The position numbers were made by a program, and so were the translations under genes. The notes under the pieces are model-generated. The model searched no databases, was not told the origin of the DNA, and saw only the letters and a program-made list of their open reading frames with translations. A DNA stretch of 64,000 bases from Kocuria palustris (GTDB taxonomy: Bacteria > Actinomycetota > Actinomycetes > Actinomycetales > Micrococcaceae). Below are positions 14,964 through 23,814 of the stretch, one piece after another (position 1 is the stretch's first letter; every line of letters begins with the position of its first letter). The stretch is from contig NZ_JAFBCR010000001.1 in NCBI RefSeq assembly GCF_016907795.1, positions 1,054,001-1,118,000 of the forward strand, read 5' to 3'.

Positions 14964-15995
14964 ATGAAGATCGGTCTGCTGACCAGCGGCGGCGACTGCC
15001 CCGGGCTCAACGCCGTCATCCGCGCGGCGGTGCTGCACGGCATCAAGAGCTACGACCACGAGTTCGTCGGCTTCCGCGACGGATGGCGCGGCCTGGTCGA
15101 GGGAGACATCATCGATCTTCCCCGCACCAAGGTGCGCGGCCTGGCGCGCCAGGGCGGCACGATCCTGGGCACCTCGCGCACCAACCCGTACGACCATCCC
15201 CAGGGCGGTCCGGAGAACATCTCGATCATGCTCGAGAGGCACGGGATCGACGCCGTCGTGGCCATCGGCGGCGAGGGCACCCTGGCCGGCGCCCGTCGGC
15301 TGGCGCTGGACGGGCTTCCCGTCGTCGGCGTGCCCAAGACCATCGACAACGACCTGATGGGCACCGACTACACGTTCGGCTTCGACACCGCGGTCTCCAT
15401 CGCGACCGATTCCATGGACCGCCTGCGCACCACCGGCGAGTCGCATCACCGCTGCATGGTCGCCGAGGTCATGGGCCGTCATGTCGGCTGGATCGCCCTG
15501 CACTCCGGCATGGCCGCCGGTGCGCACGCGGTGCTGATCCCCGAGCAGCGCACGAGCATGGACGAGGTCTGCCGCTGGGTCACCGAGGTCCACGAGCGCG
15601 GACGCTCTCCGCTGGTCGTGGTGGCCGAGGGCTTCATCCCCGAGGGCTTCGACGACGTCACCGCCGTGCACGGCACCGAGGCCGACGGCCGTCCTCGCCT
15701 GGGCGGGATCGGCGAGTACATCACTCAGCAGATCGAGGAGCGCACGGGCATCGAGACCCGCAACACCATCCTGGGCCACATCCAGCGCGGCGGCGCCCCC
15801 ACGGGCTACGACCGCGTGCTGGCCACGCGCTTCGGCATGAGCGTGGTCGATCTGATCCAGCAGAAGAAGTGGGGCTACATGGTGGCCCTGCGCGGCACGG
15901 ACATGGTCCCGGTGAGCTTCGACGAGGCTCTCACGGGGCTCAAGACGGTGCCCCAGGACCGCTGGGACGAGGCCAAGGTCCTCTTCGGGCGCTGA
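14964..15995 (+). CDS. pfkA: 6-phosphofructokinase
   Basis: Commits fructose 6-phosphate to glycolysis. 343 residues from ATG 14964 behind AGGAGGAG. GGDCPGLN (9-16), GGEGT (102-106) and PKTIDND (124-130) are present. A Gly in the GGEGT motif predicts ATP rather than pyrophosphate as donor. The Lys in PKTIDND is the mixed signature known from actinobacterial ATP-enzymes. The 278-bp gap to divergent ppk2 holds a TAGACT (14867-14872) as a possible -10, with no clear -35. Confidence 0.95.
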   Translation: MKIGLLTSGGDCPGLNAVIRAAVLHGIKSYDHEFVGFRDGWRGLVEGDIIDLPRTKVRGLARQGGTILGTSRTNPYDHPQGGPENISIMLERHGIDAVVAIGGEGTLAGARRLALDGLPVVGVPKTIDNDLMGTDYTFGFDTAVSIATDSMDRLRTTGESHHRCMVAEVMGRHVGWIALHSGMAAGAHAVLIPEQRTSMDEVCRWVTEVHERGRSPLVVVAEGFIPEGFDDVTAVHGTEADGRPRLGGIGEYITQQIEERTGIETRNTILGHIQRGGAPTGYDRVLATRFGMSVVDLIQQKKWGYMVALRGTDMVPVSFDEALTGLKTVPQDRWDEAKVLFGR

Positions 15996-16030
15996 GAGGC
16001 GCACCTGGGCCGCCTCGGCCCAGGAACGCA

Positions 16031-16066
16031 CCGGGGGCCCGCGATCCGTGGATCGCGGGCCCCCGG
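16031..16066. terminator. bidirectional hairpin terminator
   Basis: A 16-bp perfect stem (16031-16046 with 16051-16066) with a 4-base loop, between the convergent pfkA and ygfZ genes. The 112 bases between it and ygfZ hold a short imperfect direct repeat of a CGCCCGTC motif (about 16089-16130) and no gene. Confidence 0.8.
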
Positions 16067-16178
16067 TCCCATCCTCCGAGCATCGTCTCGCCCGTCAAGC
16101 ACCGCTTCGCCCGTCGAGCGCCGTTTTGCCCCCCCAGCCCCGGAGTCCTGCTGGGCCGGATGCCCCTGGGGCCGTGCG

Positions 16179-17405
16179 TCAGCTCCGAGGCTTCCGCAGG
16201 AAGCCGGATTCGCGCTGGACCACCTGACCGGCATCCGGCGGCACCACGACGATCTGGGCGGCGGCCCACTGCTCGGGAGCCTGCTCGTCCGCGTTCCCGC
16301 CGCCGGCATCCGGGTCTCGCAGCGGCTCGCGCACCCGCAGCTCCGCCTGGGGGTCCACCGAGCGCTTGATGACCGCCAGGGCGATCGGCCCGGCCTCGTG
16401 GTGCAGCTGCGCGGAGGTCACCCTGCCGACCGTGCGCTGCCCGGCGATCACCTCTGCCCCGGCCGAGGGCAGCGTGTGCTCGGAGCCGTCGAGGTCCAGG
16501 AAGACCAGGCGCCGCGGAGGATGGCCCAGGTTGTGGACCCGCGCGACCGTCTCCTGGCCCTTGTAGCAGCCCTTGGCCAGATGGACCGCCGTGCGCAGCC
16601 AGTCGAGCTCGTGCGGCACGGTGCGGTCATCGGTGTCCGGGCCCAGGCGGGGCCGCCACGCCTCGATGCGCAGGGCCTCCCCCGCCCACGAGCCGGCCAG
16701 GCTCAGCCCGTCGGCCTGGGGGCCGGTCACGGCCTGCACGAGGCGCTCGCGCGGCACGAGGACCTCGTGCCAGCGCCGCTGCTCGCCCGGATGATCCTGC
16801 TGCTCGCCGTAGGCCCATCCGCCCTCGGCGACCCCGGGCCACGGATCCGTCCAGACCAGCTCGCAGCGCCCCTCGGCCGGCTCGGCCGCCAGCAGGCGCA
16901 GGTGCTCAGGCACCTCCGCGGCGCCGAGCACGGCCACCTCCTGACTGCGGTCCTCGATCTCGACCCGCAGAGCGAAGCGCATGGACTCGAGCCACTGGCG
17001 CAGCGGCTCGGTCTCCTGCGGCTCCGTGATCAGCCAGGCGGTGCGCCCGTCCTCGATCACATGGGGTGCGAACTCCACGCGTCCCTGCACGGACAGGAAC
17101 AGCGTCTCCGAGGACTGCCCCGGCCCCAGCCCGGTGAGGATCTGGGAGCTCAGGGTGCTCAGCCAGGACAGTCGATCGGGTCCGCTGACGCAGACGACGC
17201 CCTTGTGCGACAGGTCCACGATCGCGCTGCCGCGGGCCAGCGCCCGCTGCTCCCTGACCGGGTCGCCGTAGTGGGCGGCCGTCCCGGCATCCTGGCCGGA
17301 GGCCTCGACGGCTCCGTCGACGACGTCCAGAAGCGCGGATCGCCGCACCTGGGCCTGGGGCTCGGATGTGGCGATGGAGGCGGGGTCATGCGAAGTGTCA
17401 GTCAT
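16179..17405 (-). CDS. ygfZ: folate-binding YgfZ/GcvT-fold protein
   Basis: Tetrahydrofolate-dependent factor for repair or assembly of some Fe-S enzymes. 408 residues; the family hallmark KGCYKGQE is at 278-285, including the redox-active Cys280. It is related to the glycine-cleavage T protein but lacks a neighbouring gcv cluster. The ATG overlaps the stop of the nitrobindin gene (ATGA), so the two are coupled. The C-terminal 50 residues are extra and low in complexity. Confidence 0.92.
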   Translation of the reverse strand: MTDTSHDPASIATSEPQAQVRRSALLDVVDGAVEASGQDAGTAAHYGDPVREQRALARGSAIVDLSHKGVVCVSGPDRLSWLSTLSSQILTGLGPGQSSETLFLSVQGRVEFAPHVIEDGRTAWLITEPQETEPLRQWLESMRFALRVEIEDRSQEVAVLGAAEVPEHLRLLAAEPAEGRCELVWTDPWPGVAEGGWAYGEQQDHPGEQRRWHEVLVPRERLVQAVTGPQADGLSLAGSWAGEALRIEAWRPRLGPDTDDRTVPHELDWLRTAVHLAKGCYKGQETVARVHNLGHPPRRLVFLDLDGSEHTLPSAGAEVIAGQRTVGRVTSAQLHHEAGPIALAVIKRSVDPQAELRVREPLRDPDAGGGNADEQAPEQWAAAQIVVVPPDAGQVVQRESGFLRKPRS

Positions 17406-17998
17406 ATCCTCTTCAGCTCAGCCGAGGCGTGCGTGCTCAGCGATCGGCCTTCGGCCGCCATGTCCCAGGCCCAGAAGAGGTCTCCGTTGACCAGGCCGAA
17501 CATGCGGGTCGAGGCGGTGTGCTCCTTGGCTCCCTCGGCGCGGACGACGGCGTCCGTGCCCATCTGGATGCGGGGACCGTCGATCTCTCCGACGTAGAGC
17601 TCGCTCACGCCGCCGGGGCGGCTGAACGTGGCCACGAGGGGGAATCCGCCTCCGGGCAGGCGCAGGGCCTCGACCTGATCGGCGGTGGTGATCTCCGGCT
17701 CCGGAGCCCCGGGCATCAGGCCGGGTCCGGAGTCGCCGCTGCGCTGCGGGCGCGCCAGCTGCCAGAAGCCGTGCTCGACCGTGATCAGGCGCTCCGGCTT
17801 GCCGTCCTGGTCCACCAGGTGGGACTCGGCGCGGTACTCCAGGAAGGGCAGGCCGCTGTGCGCGAACTGGACGTGCTGGCGGAAGGGGCGCTGCTCGGAC
17901 TCGCCGTAGCCGACGAAGCCGTCGCCCTGCCACTCGCCCAGCAGCCAGGCGAAGGGGACGAGCTCAGCAGGGAGATCGGTGGGGATCTCGACAGGCAC
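17402..17998 (-). CDS. nitrobindin-like heme protein (FABP-like barrel)
   Basis: 198 residues from GTG 17998. The N-terminal GEWQGDG (21-27) and the C-terminal HASAELKRI, whose His190 matches the proximal heme ligand, mark the nitrobindin/THAP4 family. Family members bind heme and isomerise peroxynitrite to nitrate. It is coupled to ygfZ (4-base overlap) and lies three bases after the 36-residue membrane peptide gene. Pairing with an Fe-S repair factor fits a role in nitrosative or oxidative defence, which is inference. Confidence 0.88.
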   Translation of the reverse strand: MPVEIPTDLPAELVPFAWLLGEWQGDGFVGYGESEQRPFRQHVQFAHSGLPFLEYRAESHLVDQDGKPERLITVEHGFWQLARPQRSGDSGPGLMPGAPEPEITTADQVEALRLPGGGFPLVATFSRPGGVSELYVGEIDGPRIQMGTDAVVRAEGAKEHTASTRMFGLVNGDLFWAWDMAAEGRSLSTHASAELKRI

Positions 17999-18001
17999 GG
18001 C

Positions 18002-18112
18002 TTACATCTGCCCCTTGTAGAGGTTCTTGACGACGACCACGCTGATGAGGCCGATCGTCACGACCGCGAGGGCGAGCAGGACCAGGTAGAAGATCTCGAT
18101 AGCAAGGAGCAT
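18002..18112 (-). CDS. 36-residue single-helix membrane peptide
   Basis: A small open reading frame that automated calls would miss. ATG 18112 to TAA 18002; it begins MLLAIEIFYLVLLALAVV and ends VVKNLYKGQM, one hydrophobic helix with a basic C-terminus. It starts 4 bases after the stop of the upstream membrane-protein gene and ends 3 bases before the nitrobindin start. It also carries that gene's likely ribosome-binding site (AAGGGG). I recall a similar small protein at this place in related Micrococcaceae, but could not check. Function unknown. Confidence 0.7.
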   Translation of the reverse strand: MLLAIEIFYLVLLALAVVTIGLISVVVVKNLYKGQM

Positions 18113-18116
18113 GGGC

Positions 18117-18770
18117 TCAAAATACCATGAGCGCCACGATGCGGGCCGCGAAGAGTGCGGTCGGGCCCAGCAGAGCGACCGGCAGGACGCTCAGCGCCAG
18201 CAGGCCGCGCTTGGGTCCGCGCTCTGGCGCCGAGAGCAGCAGGCGCAGGCCCACCACGCCGATGATCACTCCCGTGAGCACCCCGGGGACCACGACCATG
18301 GCGACGGGGGTGTCGCCCAGATCGTGCAGGTGCCGCGACAGGGCGATCCAGCCCGAGGACGAGACGGCGGCGAGCACCCCGGCAGTCGAGGAGATCGTAG
18401 ACTCCAGGCGGTGCTCGGCGCCCTCGCCGCGCACGAGCTCGGCCACGAAGATCGCGATCAGTGCGACCGCCACGATGGCCGGGATCCAGGTCAGGCGATC
18501 GCCTGCCGGCAGAGCAGAGACCGCGGCGGCCAGGGCGCCGCTGAGCAGGATGATGATGCTGTGCCGGTACCGGGCGCGGATGCCCACGGCCGAGGCCCAT
18601 CCCAGGCCGAGCACCAGGCTCATGGCGGCGGCCAGCAGGTAGGGCGCGATGCCTCCCGCCACGGCCGCGGCCAGCGCGAGACCCAGCACGAGGGTCGCGC
18701 ACACGCCGGTCGTGGCCACCTTCATGCCCGGTCGGGGCGCGGTTCTCGCCTCTGTCCTGAGCGCTGTCAT
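18117..18770 (-). CDS. multi-pass membrane protein, unknown function
   Basis: 217 residues from ATG 18770. About six hydrophobic helices (starting near residues 18, 40, 69, 88, 136-165 and 190); no charged motif or known family could be assigned. A TATCGT box (18779-18784) lies 8 bases before the ATG with no Shine-Dalgarno sequence, so the gene may be leaderless. It heads the four-gene minus-strand operon ending in ygfZ and is divergent from the GlnR-like regulator. Confidence 0.8.
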   Translation of the reverse strand: MTALRTEARTAPRPGMKVATTGVCATLVLGLALAAAVAGGIAPYLLAAAMSLVLGLGWASAVGIRARYRHSIIILLSGALAAAVSALPAGDRLTWIPAIVAVALIAIFVAELVRGEGAEHRLESTISSTAGVLAAVSSSGWIALSRHLHDLGDTPVAMVVVPGVLTGVIIGVVGLRLLLSAPERGPKRGLLALSVLPVALLGPTALFAARIVALMVF

Positions 18771-18778
18771 GGAAGACC

Positions 18779-18784
18779 ACGATA
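18779..18784 (-). promoter_or_regulatory. -10 box, probable leaderless start
   Basis: TATCGT on the minus strand, 8 bases before the ATG of the membrane-protein gene. No convincing -35 hexamer. Confidence 0.35.
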
Positions 18785-18945
18785 GTTGCCCGGAGCCGCC
18801 AGGCCGACCGTGACGCCGCGTGGAGCCGCCGGGACGGCCCACGATTCGCCCCGCGTAAGCTGATCGGGCGCCGGCGGCGCCATCGACCACACTGTCGCGG
18901 CGTCCGCCCCGGAAGGCATTGCACGACGAGGGAAGTGGAGCCCGG

Positions 18946-19638
18946 ATGACCCGGATCATCATGCTGGCCGATCCCGGCCAGGCGCCGTCTGCGGTGCTCC
19001 CCGCCCTGGATCTGCTCCCCCACCCCGTCTCGACCCTGGACCGCGGCGCCGTCGGCGGGTCCGTGCCGGAGCTGCAGCAGGCGGACCTGCTGCTGATCGA
19101 CGGCCGCTCGGGACTGGTCGCGGCGCGCAACCTGGCCCAGCTGCTGCGCGGGATCGCCCCGGACAAGGCCGTGATCATGGTGCTGACCGAGGGCGGGCTG
19201 GCCGCCGTGGCCGCCTCCTGGCTCGTGGACGACATCGTCCTGGCAGGCGCCGGACCCGCCGAGCTCGATGCCCGCATCCGCCTGGCCTCGGCGCGCAGCC
19301 AGGCCGACGAATCGGCGGGCGACGAGCTGATCACGGCCGGCTCGGTCATGATCGACGAGGCCGCCTACTCCGCTCACGTGGCCGGCGAGACCCTGAATCT
19401 CACGTACAAGGAGTTCGAGCTGCTGAAGTTCCTCGCCCAGAACGAGGGCCGGGTCTTCACCCGCAGCCAGCTGCTCTCCGAGGTGTGGGGCTACGACTAC
19501 TTCGGCGGCACGCGCACCGTCGACGTCCATATCCGGCGCCTGCGGGCGAAGCTGGGGCCGGATCACGAGAAGATGGTCACGACCGTGCGCAACGTCGGGT
19601 ACAGCCTGACCGCCCGACGCGCTCCCGAGGGACGCTGA
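18946..19638 (+). CDS. GlnR-like winged-helix response regulator
   Basis: 230 residues from ATG 18946. The receiver half keeps a central Asp (LLLIDGRSG) and the Thr (VLTEGG), but lacks the N-terminal acidic pair and the Lys, so phosphorylation is doubtful. The C-terminal half is an OmpR-type winged helix (LTYKEFELLKFLAQNEGRVF ... WGYDYFGGTRTVDVHIRRLR). Atypical receivers and the position directly before mshD match GlnR of actinobacteria, the global nitrogen regulator (Rv0818-Rv0819 in M. tuberculosis). No cognate kinase gene is adjacent. Confidence 0.85.
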   Translation: MTRIIMLADPGQAPSAVLPALDLLPHPVSTLDRGAVGGSVPELQQADLLLIDGRSGLVAARNLAQLLRGIAPDKAVIMVLTEGGLAAVAASWLVDDIVLAGAGPAELDARIRLASARSQADESAGDELITAGSVMIDEAAYSAHVAGETLNLTYKEFELLKFLAQNEGRVFTRSQLLSEVWGYDYFGGTRTVDVHIRRLRAKLGPDHEKMVTTVRNVGYSLTARRAPEGR

Positions 19639-19691
19639 GACCAGCGCCCGACGAGCACCGCACGAGACCCGAGGCAACCCAGGAGGTTCCG

Positions 19692-20615
19692 ATGAACCGC
19701 AGCACGCACCCCATCCAGCGCCTGAGCCCCGAGCAGGCCGATCTGGAGGCCGTCCTGGCCCTGGCCCGGGCCGCCGAGGACGACGATGGCGACCCCCCGC
19801 TGTCCGATCAGACCCTGGTCGACCTCCGCACGGAGCCCGAGCGCGCGGACCTGGCGGAGGCATCGGAGGACGGCCGGGCGCTGGCGGCCGCCGTGCTCGT
19901 GCGCTCCCGCGCCCAGGGCGCACCGGCGCTGCTCGAGGGCGTCGTGGACTCCCAGGAGCGTGGCCGGGGGCTGGGGCGCCGCCTCATCGAGACGATCCTC
20001 GAGGGCCATGACGGCCCGGTCGACGCCTGGTCCCACGGCGACCACCCCGCCGCCCGGCATCTGGCGCAGACGCTGGGCTTCGAGCCGGTGCGCGAGCTGC
20101 ACCGGCTGCTGCGCACGGATGCGCGCCCGGCGCGGCTTCCGGAGGTCGAGCTGCCGGACGGCGTGGTCATCCGCTCGTTCGAGCCCGGCCGGGACGAGCA
20201 GGAGCTGCTGCGGGTCAACGCCGCGGCCTTCGCCGATCACCCCGAGCAGGGCCAGATGAGCCTCGAGGACCTGCGCCAGCGACAGGCGGAGTCCTGGTTC
20301 GACCCCGCAGGGCTGCTGCTGGCCGTCGAGCAGGACGATCCCGATCGCGTGCTCGGCTTCCACTGGACCAAGCGGCACCCGGGCTCCGGCCAGGAGCCGG
20401 CCCGCGGCGAGGTCTACGTGGTGGGCATCGCCCCCGATCAGCAGGGGCGTCGCCTGGGCCGGGCGCTGACCGTCGCCGGGATGCGGCATCTGGCCGAGCA
20501 GGGGCTCGACGAGATCCTGCTCTACGTCGATGCGGAGAACACGGCTGCCTTCCGGCTCTACGAGTCCCTGGGCTTCGAGCGCTGGCACGTGGATGTGATG
20601 TTCTCCCGGCGCTGA
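19692..20615 (+). CDS. mshD: mycothiol synthase
   Basis: Acetylates Cys-GlcN-Ins with acetyl-CoA, the last step of mycothiol synthesis. 307 residues from ATG 19692 with AGGAGG five bases upstream. Two GNAT domains: the N-terminal one has GRGLGRRL (about 93-100), and the C-terminal one has VGIAPDQQGRRLGRALT and the signature LYVDAENTAAFRLYESLGF. Mycothiol is the main thiol of actinobacteria. It follows the GlnR-like gene by 53 bp and is probably co-transcribed. Confidence 0.95.
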   Translation: MNRSTHPIQRLSPEQADLEAVLALARAAEDDDGDPPLSDQTLVDLRTEPERADLAEASEDGRALAAAVLVRSRAQGAPALLEGVVDSQERGRGLGRRLIETILEGHDGPVDAWSHGDHPAARHLAQTLGFEPVRELHRLLRTDARPARLPEVELPDGVVIRSFEPGRDEQELLRVNAAAFADHPEQGQMSLEDLRQRQAESWFDPAGLLLAVEQDDPDRVLGFHWTKRHPGSGQEPARGEVYVVGIAPDQQGRRLGRALTVAGMRHLAEQGLDEILLYVDAENTAAFRLYESLGFERWHVDVMFSRR

Positions 20616-20793
20616 GAGCGTCCGCTCGGGTCCGCGGCACGCGCTCCGGCTGTGTCCGCAGCCGGGGGCGCGGTCCGGTTAGCATGACTGCGCGCCGCCG
20701 TCGGAGCCAGAGCGTCATGGCCTCCGGCCGGAGGCGCTGGCGCGCGAGCCGCACGACGACCGCATCCCACCACGAGAGGACCCGGAAGCCGAT

Positions 20794-21777
20794 ATGGCCA
20801 AGAACCCGGACCGGCTGGCGTACCGCATGACGGAGCCGTCGCCCGATACCGATCCCTCGGTGCGCGCCGCCGGCTGCCTGTGCTGGCGCTCCGACGGCAG
20901 ATCAGGTCTGGAGCTGCTGATCATCCACCGGCCCCGCTACGACGACTGGTCCTGGCCCAAGGGCAAGCAGGAGGACCAGGAGACGCTGCCCGAGACGGCG
21001 CACCGAGAGGTGCTCGAGGAAGTCGGGCTCGACGTCAGGCTGGGCGTCCCGCTGCCCGCGATCCGCTACAGGGCCAAGAGCGCGGAGAAGCACGTCCACT
21101 ACTGGAGCGCCGAGATCGGCCCCCTGGATCGCCCGGAGGCCGACGGCCACGAGGTCGACCGGCTGGAGTGGGTCTCCCCCGAGCGAGCCCGCGAGCTGCT
21201 GAGCAACCGGAGCGACCTGGAGCCGCTGGAGCGGCTCGTCGAGCTGCACGCCGCCGGCGATCTCTCGGTGCGGCCCGTGATCATCGTGCGCCACGCGAAG
21301 GCCAAGCCGCGCTCGTCGTGGTCGCGCCCGGAGGGCGACCGTCCCCTGGCCGCCACGGGCAAGCGCCAGGCCATGGCGGTCACGCGCCTGCTCGAGGTCT
21401 GGTCCCCGAAGCGCGTGGTCAGCTCGCCGTGGCTGCGCTGCCTGTCCACCGTGACTCCGTACGCGCGCGCGGCCGGGCTCAAGCTCAAGGAGAAGCCGCA
21501 GCTGACCGAGGCCGCTCACAAGCGGCGTCCGGCGAAGGCAGGGGCCGTGGTGGAGTCCCTGTTCGACAAGGAGCCCTCGGCGGCGCTGTGCACCCACCGG
21601 CCCGTGCTGCCCACCGTCCTGCGCGTGCTGCGCGGCCGGCTCGATCCGCAGCTGCGCTCGATCCTGCCGGAGGAGGATCCCTACCTGGCCCCCGGCGAGA
21701 TGATCGTGCTGCAGGTCTCGCGCAAGCACCGCCGCCGCGTGGTGACGGTCGAGATCGTCAAGCCGTTCGACGACTGA
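20794..21777 (+). CDS. MutT1-type Nudix hydrolase fused to histidine phosphatase
   Basis: 327 residues. The Nudix box spans about 57-79 (GKQ...HREVLEEVG). From residue 160 comes a SixA/phosphoglycerate-mutase-type phosphatase domain with the RHA triad at 166-168 and a second His in CTHRPVLPT. Mycobacterial MutT1 has the same architecture and hydrolyses 8-oxo-(d)GTP and diadenosine polyphosphates. In many actinobacteria this gene follows ppk1; here ppk1 is absent and mshD precedes it. ATG 20794 has GGAAG about 8 bases upstream. Confidence 0.9.
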   Translation: MAKNPDRLAYRMTEPSPDTDPSVRAAGCLCWRSDGRSGLELLIIHRPRYDDWSWPKGKQEDQETLPETAHREVLEEVGLDVRLGVPLPAIRYRAKSAEKHVHYWSAEIGPLDRPEADGHEVDRLEWVSPERARELLSNRSDLEPLERLVELHAAGDLSVRPVIIVRHAKAKPRSSWSRPEGDRPLAATGKRQAMAVTRLLEVWSPKRVVSSPWLRCLSTVTPYARAAGLKLKEKPQLTEAAHKRRPAKAGAVVESLFDKEPSAALCTHRPVLPTVLRVLRGRLDPQLRSILPEEDPYLAPGEMIVLQVSRKHRRRVVTVEIVKPFDD

Positions 21778-21922
21778 CCCGACGGCCGCACCCTCTTCCG
21801 TCGGGGGCGGCCGGCCCCGCCGCCTCGCCGCATGAGCGCCGCACGGAAGAACCGCGCCCTCGGCAGCGCTGAGGACACCGCAGCCGATACGCACGAGACC
21901 CCGCACCTGGAGGCGACCCCAC

Positions 21923-22759
21923 GTGAGTCCGAACCCGTCCACGGCCATCCCGACCCCCTACGAGGACCTCCTGCGCGAGGTCATGGCCGATGGCGTGCAC
22001 ACCTCCGATCGCACCGGCACGGGCACCCGCTCCGTGTTCGGGCGCCAGATCCGCTACGACCTCTCGCAGGGCTTCCCGCTGCTGACGACCAAGCGCGTGC
22101 ACTTCCGCTCGGTGGCGCTGGAGCTGCTGTGGTTCCTGCGCGGGTCCTCGAACGTGCGCTGGCTGCAGGAGCGCGGCGTGAGCATCTGGGACGAGTGGGC
22201 CGACGCCGACGGCGAGCTCGGCCCCGTCTACGGGGTCCAGTGGCGCTCGTGGCCGGCCCCCGACGGCAGCGGCATCGACCAGATCGCCCGGGTGGTGGAC
22301 TCGATCCGCACGAACCCCTCTTCGCGCCGCCACATCGTCAGCGCCTGGAACCCGGCGGAGGTCGATCAGATGGCCCTGCCCCCGTGCCACGCGCTCTTCC
22401 AGTTCCACGTGCAGCCGCAGCAGGACGGTCCGGGACGGCTGTCGTGCCAGCTCTACCAGCGCTCGGCGGACATGTTCCTGGGGGTCCCCTTCAACATCGC
22501 CTCCTACGCGCTGCTGACCCGCATGATCGCCCAGCAGACCGATCTGGTGCCCGGGGACTTCGTGTGGACCGGCGGCGACGTCCACGTCTACGACAACCAC
22601 GTGGAGCAGGTGCAGCGCCAGCTCGCCCGCGAGCCGTACCCGTATCCGCGGCTGCGCTTCGCGCGCAGGCCGGAGGACCTCTTCAGCTACGACTTCGAGG
22701 ACTTCGTCCTCGAAGGCTATGAGCACCACCCCGGGATCAAGGCCCCGGTGGCGGTCTGA
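21923..22759 (+). CDS. thyA: thymidylate synthase
   Basis: Makes dTMP from dUMP with methylene-tetrahydrofolate. 278 residues from GTG 21923, with GGAGG 9 bases upstream. The catalytic Cys155 sits in [10 protein letters not shown]; the dUMP-binding [15 protein letters not shown] and the arginine [10 protein letters not shown] are intact. The stop overlaps the folA start (TGATG), pairing it with the enzyme that regenerates its cofactor. Confidence 0.97.
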   Translation: MSPNPSTAIPTPYEDLLREVMADGVHTSDRTGTGTRSVFGRQIRYDLSQGFPLLTTKRVHFRSVALELLWFLRGSSNVRWLQERGVSIWDEWADADGELGPVYGVQWRSWPAPDGSGIDQIARVVDSIRTNPSSRRHIVSAWNPAEVDQMALPPCHALFQFHVQPQQDGPGRLSCQLYQRSADMFLGVPFNIASYALLTRMIAQQTDLVPGDFVWTGGDVHVYDNHVEQVQRQLAREPYPYPRLRFARRPEDLFSYDFEDFVLEGYEHHPGIKAPVAV

Positions 22760-23289
22760 TGCCCGCCCCGCGCCTGTCCGCGATCTGGGCCCAGACCCCC
22801 GACGGGGTGATGGGCCGCGACGGCGGCATGCCGTGGCACCTGCCCGAGGACCTGGCTCATTTCAAGGCCACCACCCAGGGCCATCCCGTGCTCATGGGCC
22901 GACGCACCTGGGAGTCCTTCCCCGAGCGCTTCCGCCCCCTGCCGGGCCGGACCAACGTGGTCGTGACCTCCCGCCCCGAGGACCCGGGGCTGCAGGCGGA
23001 CCCGCGCGAGGACGGCACCGCGGTCATGGCGGTGAGCTCGTGGCGCGAGGCCGTGCGCGCCGGCGCCGAGGCGCCGGGCGGCGAGCACCTGTGGGTCATC
23101 GGCGGGGCGCGCCTGCTCGAGGACGCCATGCCCGAGCTCGAGCACGCGGTCGTGACGGTGATCGAGGTCGACGAGCCCGGAGACACCCGCGCACCCCGTC
23201 TGGAGGCCCCGTGGCGGCTGGAGCGCCGCGACGAGGACCGCCTCTCGCGCACAGGGCTGCGCTGGCACGTGGAGCACTGGCGGCGCTGA
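22759..23289 (+). CDS. folA: dihydrofolate reductase
   Basis: Reduces dihydrofolate to tetrahydrofolate; target of trimethoprim. 176 residues; the substrate loop GRDGGMPWHLPEDL (Asp in the PEDL motif), the NADPH-binding LMGRRTWESF and WVIGGARLL are clear. It overlaps thyA by one base, so translation is coupled. Confidence 0.96.
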   Translation: MPAPRLSAIWAQTPDGVMGRDGGMPWHLPEDLAHFKATTQGHPVLMGRRTWESFPERFRPLPGRTNVVVTSRPEDPGLQADPREDGTAVMAVSSWREAVRAGAEAPGGEHLWVIGGARLLEDAMPELEHAVVTVIEVDEPGDTRAPRLEAPWRLERRDEDRLSRTGLRWHVEHWRR

Positions 23290-23398
23290 TCCGCCGCGCC
23301 GTCGTCGCAGCCGATAGAGTGGTGCGCACCATATCCATGGCCGACCCGGGGCCCCGTCGATGGCGCGGGGACCGGCAGCGGCCGGGCAGGAGGCCCTC

Positions 23399-23746
23399 GT
23401 GAGCACCCAGCAGGACGTCCCGGGCGATGCGCAGCGCCCCGAGCCGGAGATCCACGACGAGCCGGGTCTGCGCCTGGTCGACAACACCACCAGCGGGCGC
23501 GTGGAGCTGTGGCTCGACCAGACCTTCATCGGGTTCGAGGGCGTCGAGAAGCACCCGGACGGCACGCTCGAGCTGCAGCACACGATCATCGACGAGCGCC
23601 ACGGCCGCCAGGGCTACGCCCGCACGCTCGTGACGCTCCTGCTGGAGGCCTGCCAGGCGGCCGGCGTGCTGGTGCGTCCCACCTGCACCTACGTCCAGGA
23701 CTACCTGGAGCGCTTCCCGCAGTACCGCTCAGCCGTCGCGGACTGA
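23399..23746 (+). CDS. small GNAT-type N-acetyltransferase (COG2388-like)
   Basis: 115 residues from GTG 23399, chosen because AGGAGG lies five bases upstream (an ATG at 23360 lacks one). The core ELQHTIIDERHGRQGYAR followed by CTYVQDYLERFPQY matches the short YjdJ-like GNAT proteins, whose substrates are unknown. It lies between folA and asd on the same strand. Confidence 0.85.
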   Translation: MSTQQDVPGDAQRPEPEIHDEPGLRLVDNTTSGRVELWLDQTFIGFEGVEKHPDGTLELQHTIIDERHGRQGYARTLVTLLLEACQAAGVLVRPTCTYVQDYLERFPQYRSAVAD

Positions 23747-23802
23747 GCCCTCTCGGGTCTCGGAGCCCGGACAAGGAATCGCAACGGTCCCTTGACGCCG
23801 CC

Positions 23803-23808
23803 TAGACT
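23803..23808 (+). promoter_or_regulatory. -10 box of asd, probable leaderless start
   Basis: TAGACT ends 6 bases before the asd ATG, and no ribosome-binding site is present. A TTGACG at 23792-23797 is too close to be its -35. Confidence 0.45.
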
Positions 23809-23814
23809 GGGACG

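Noticed and set aside
23792-23797. TTGACG as the -35 box of asd
   Set aside because: It is only five bases from the TAGACT -10 box; a -35 needs about 17.
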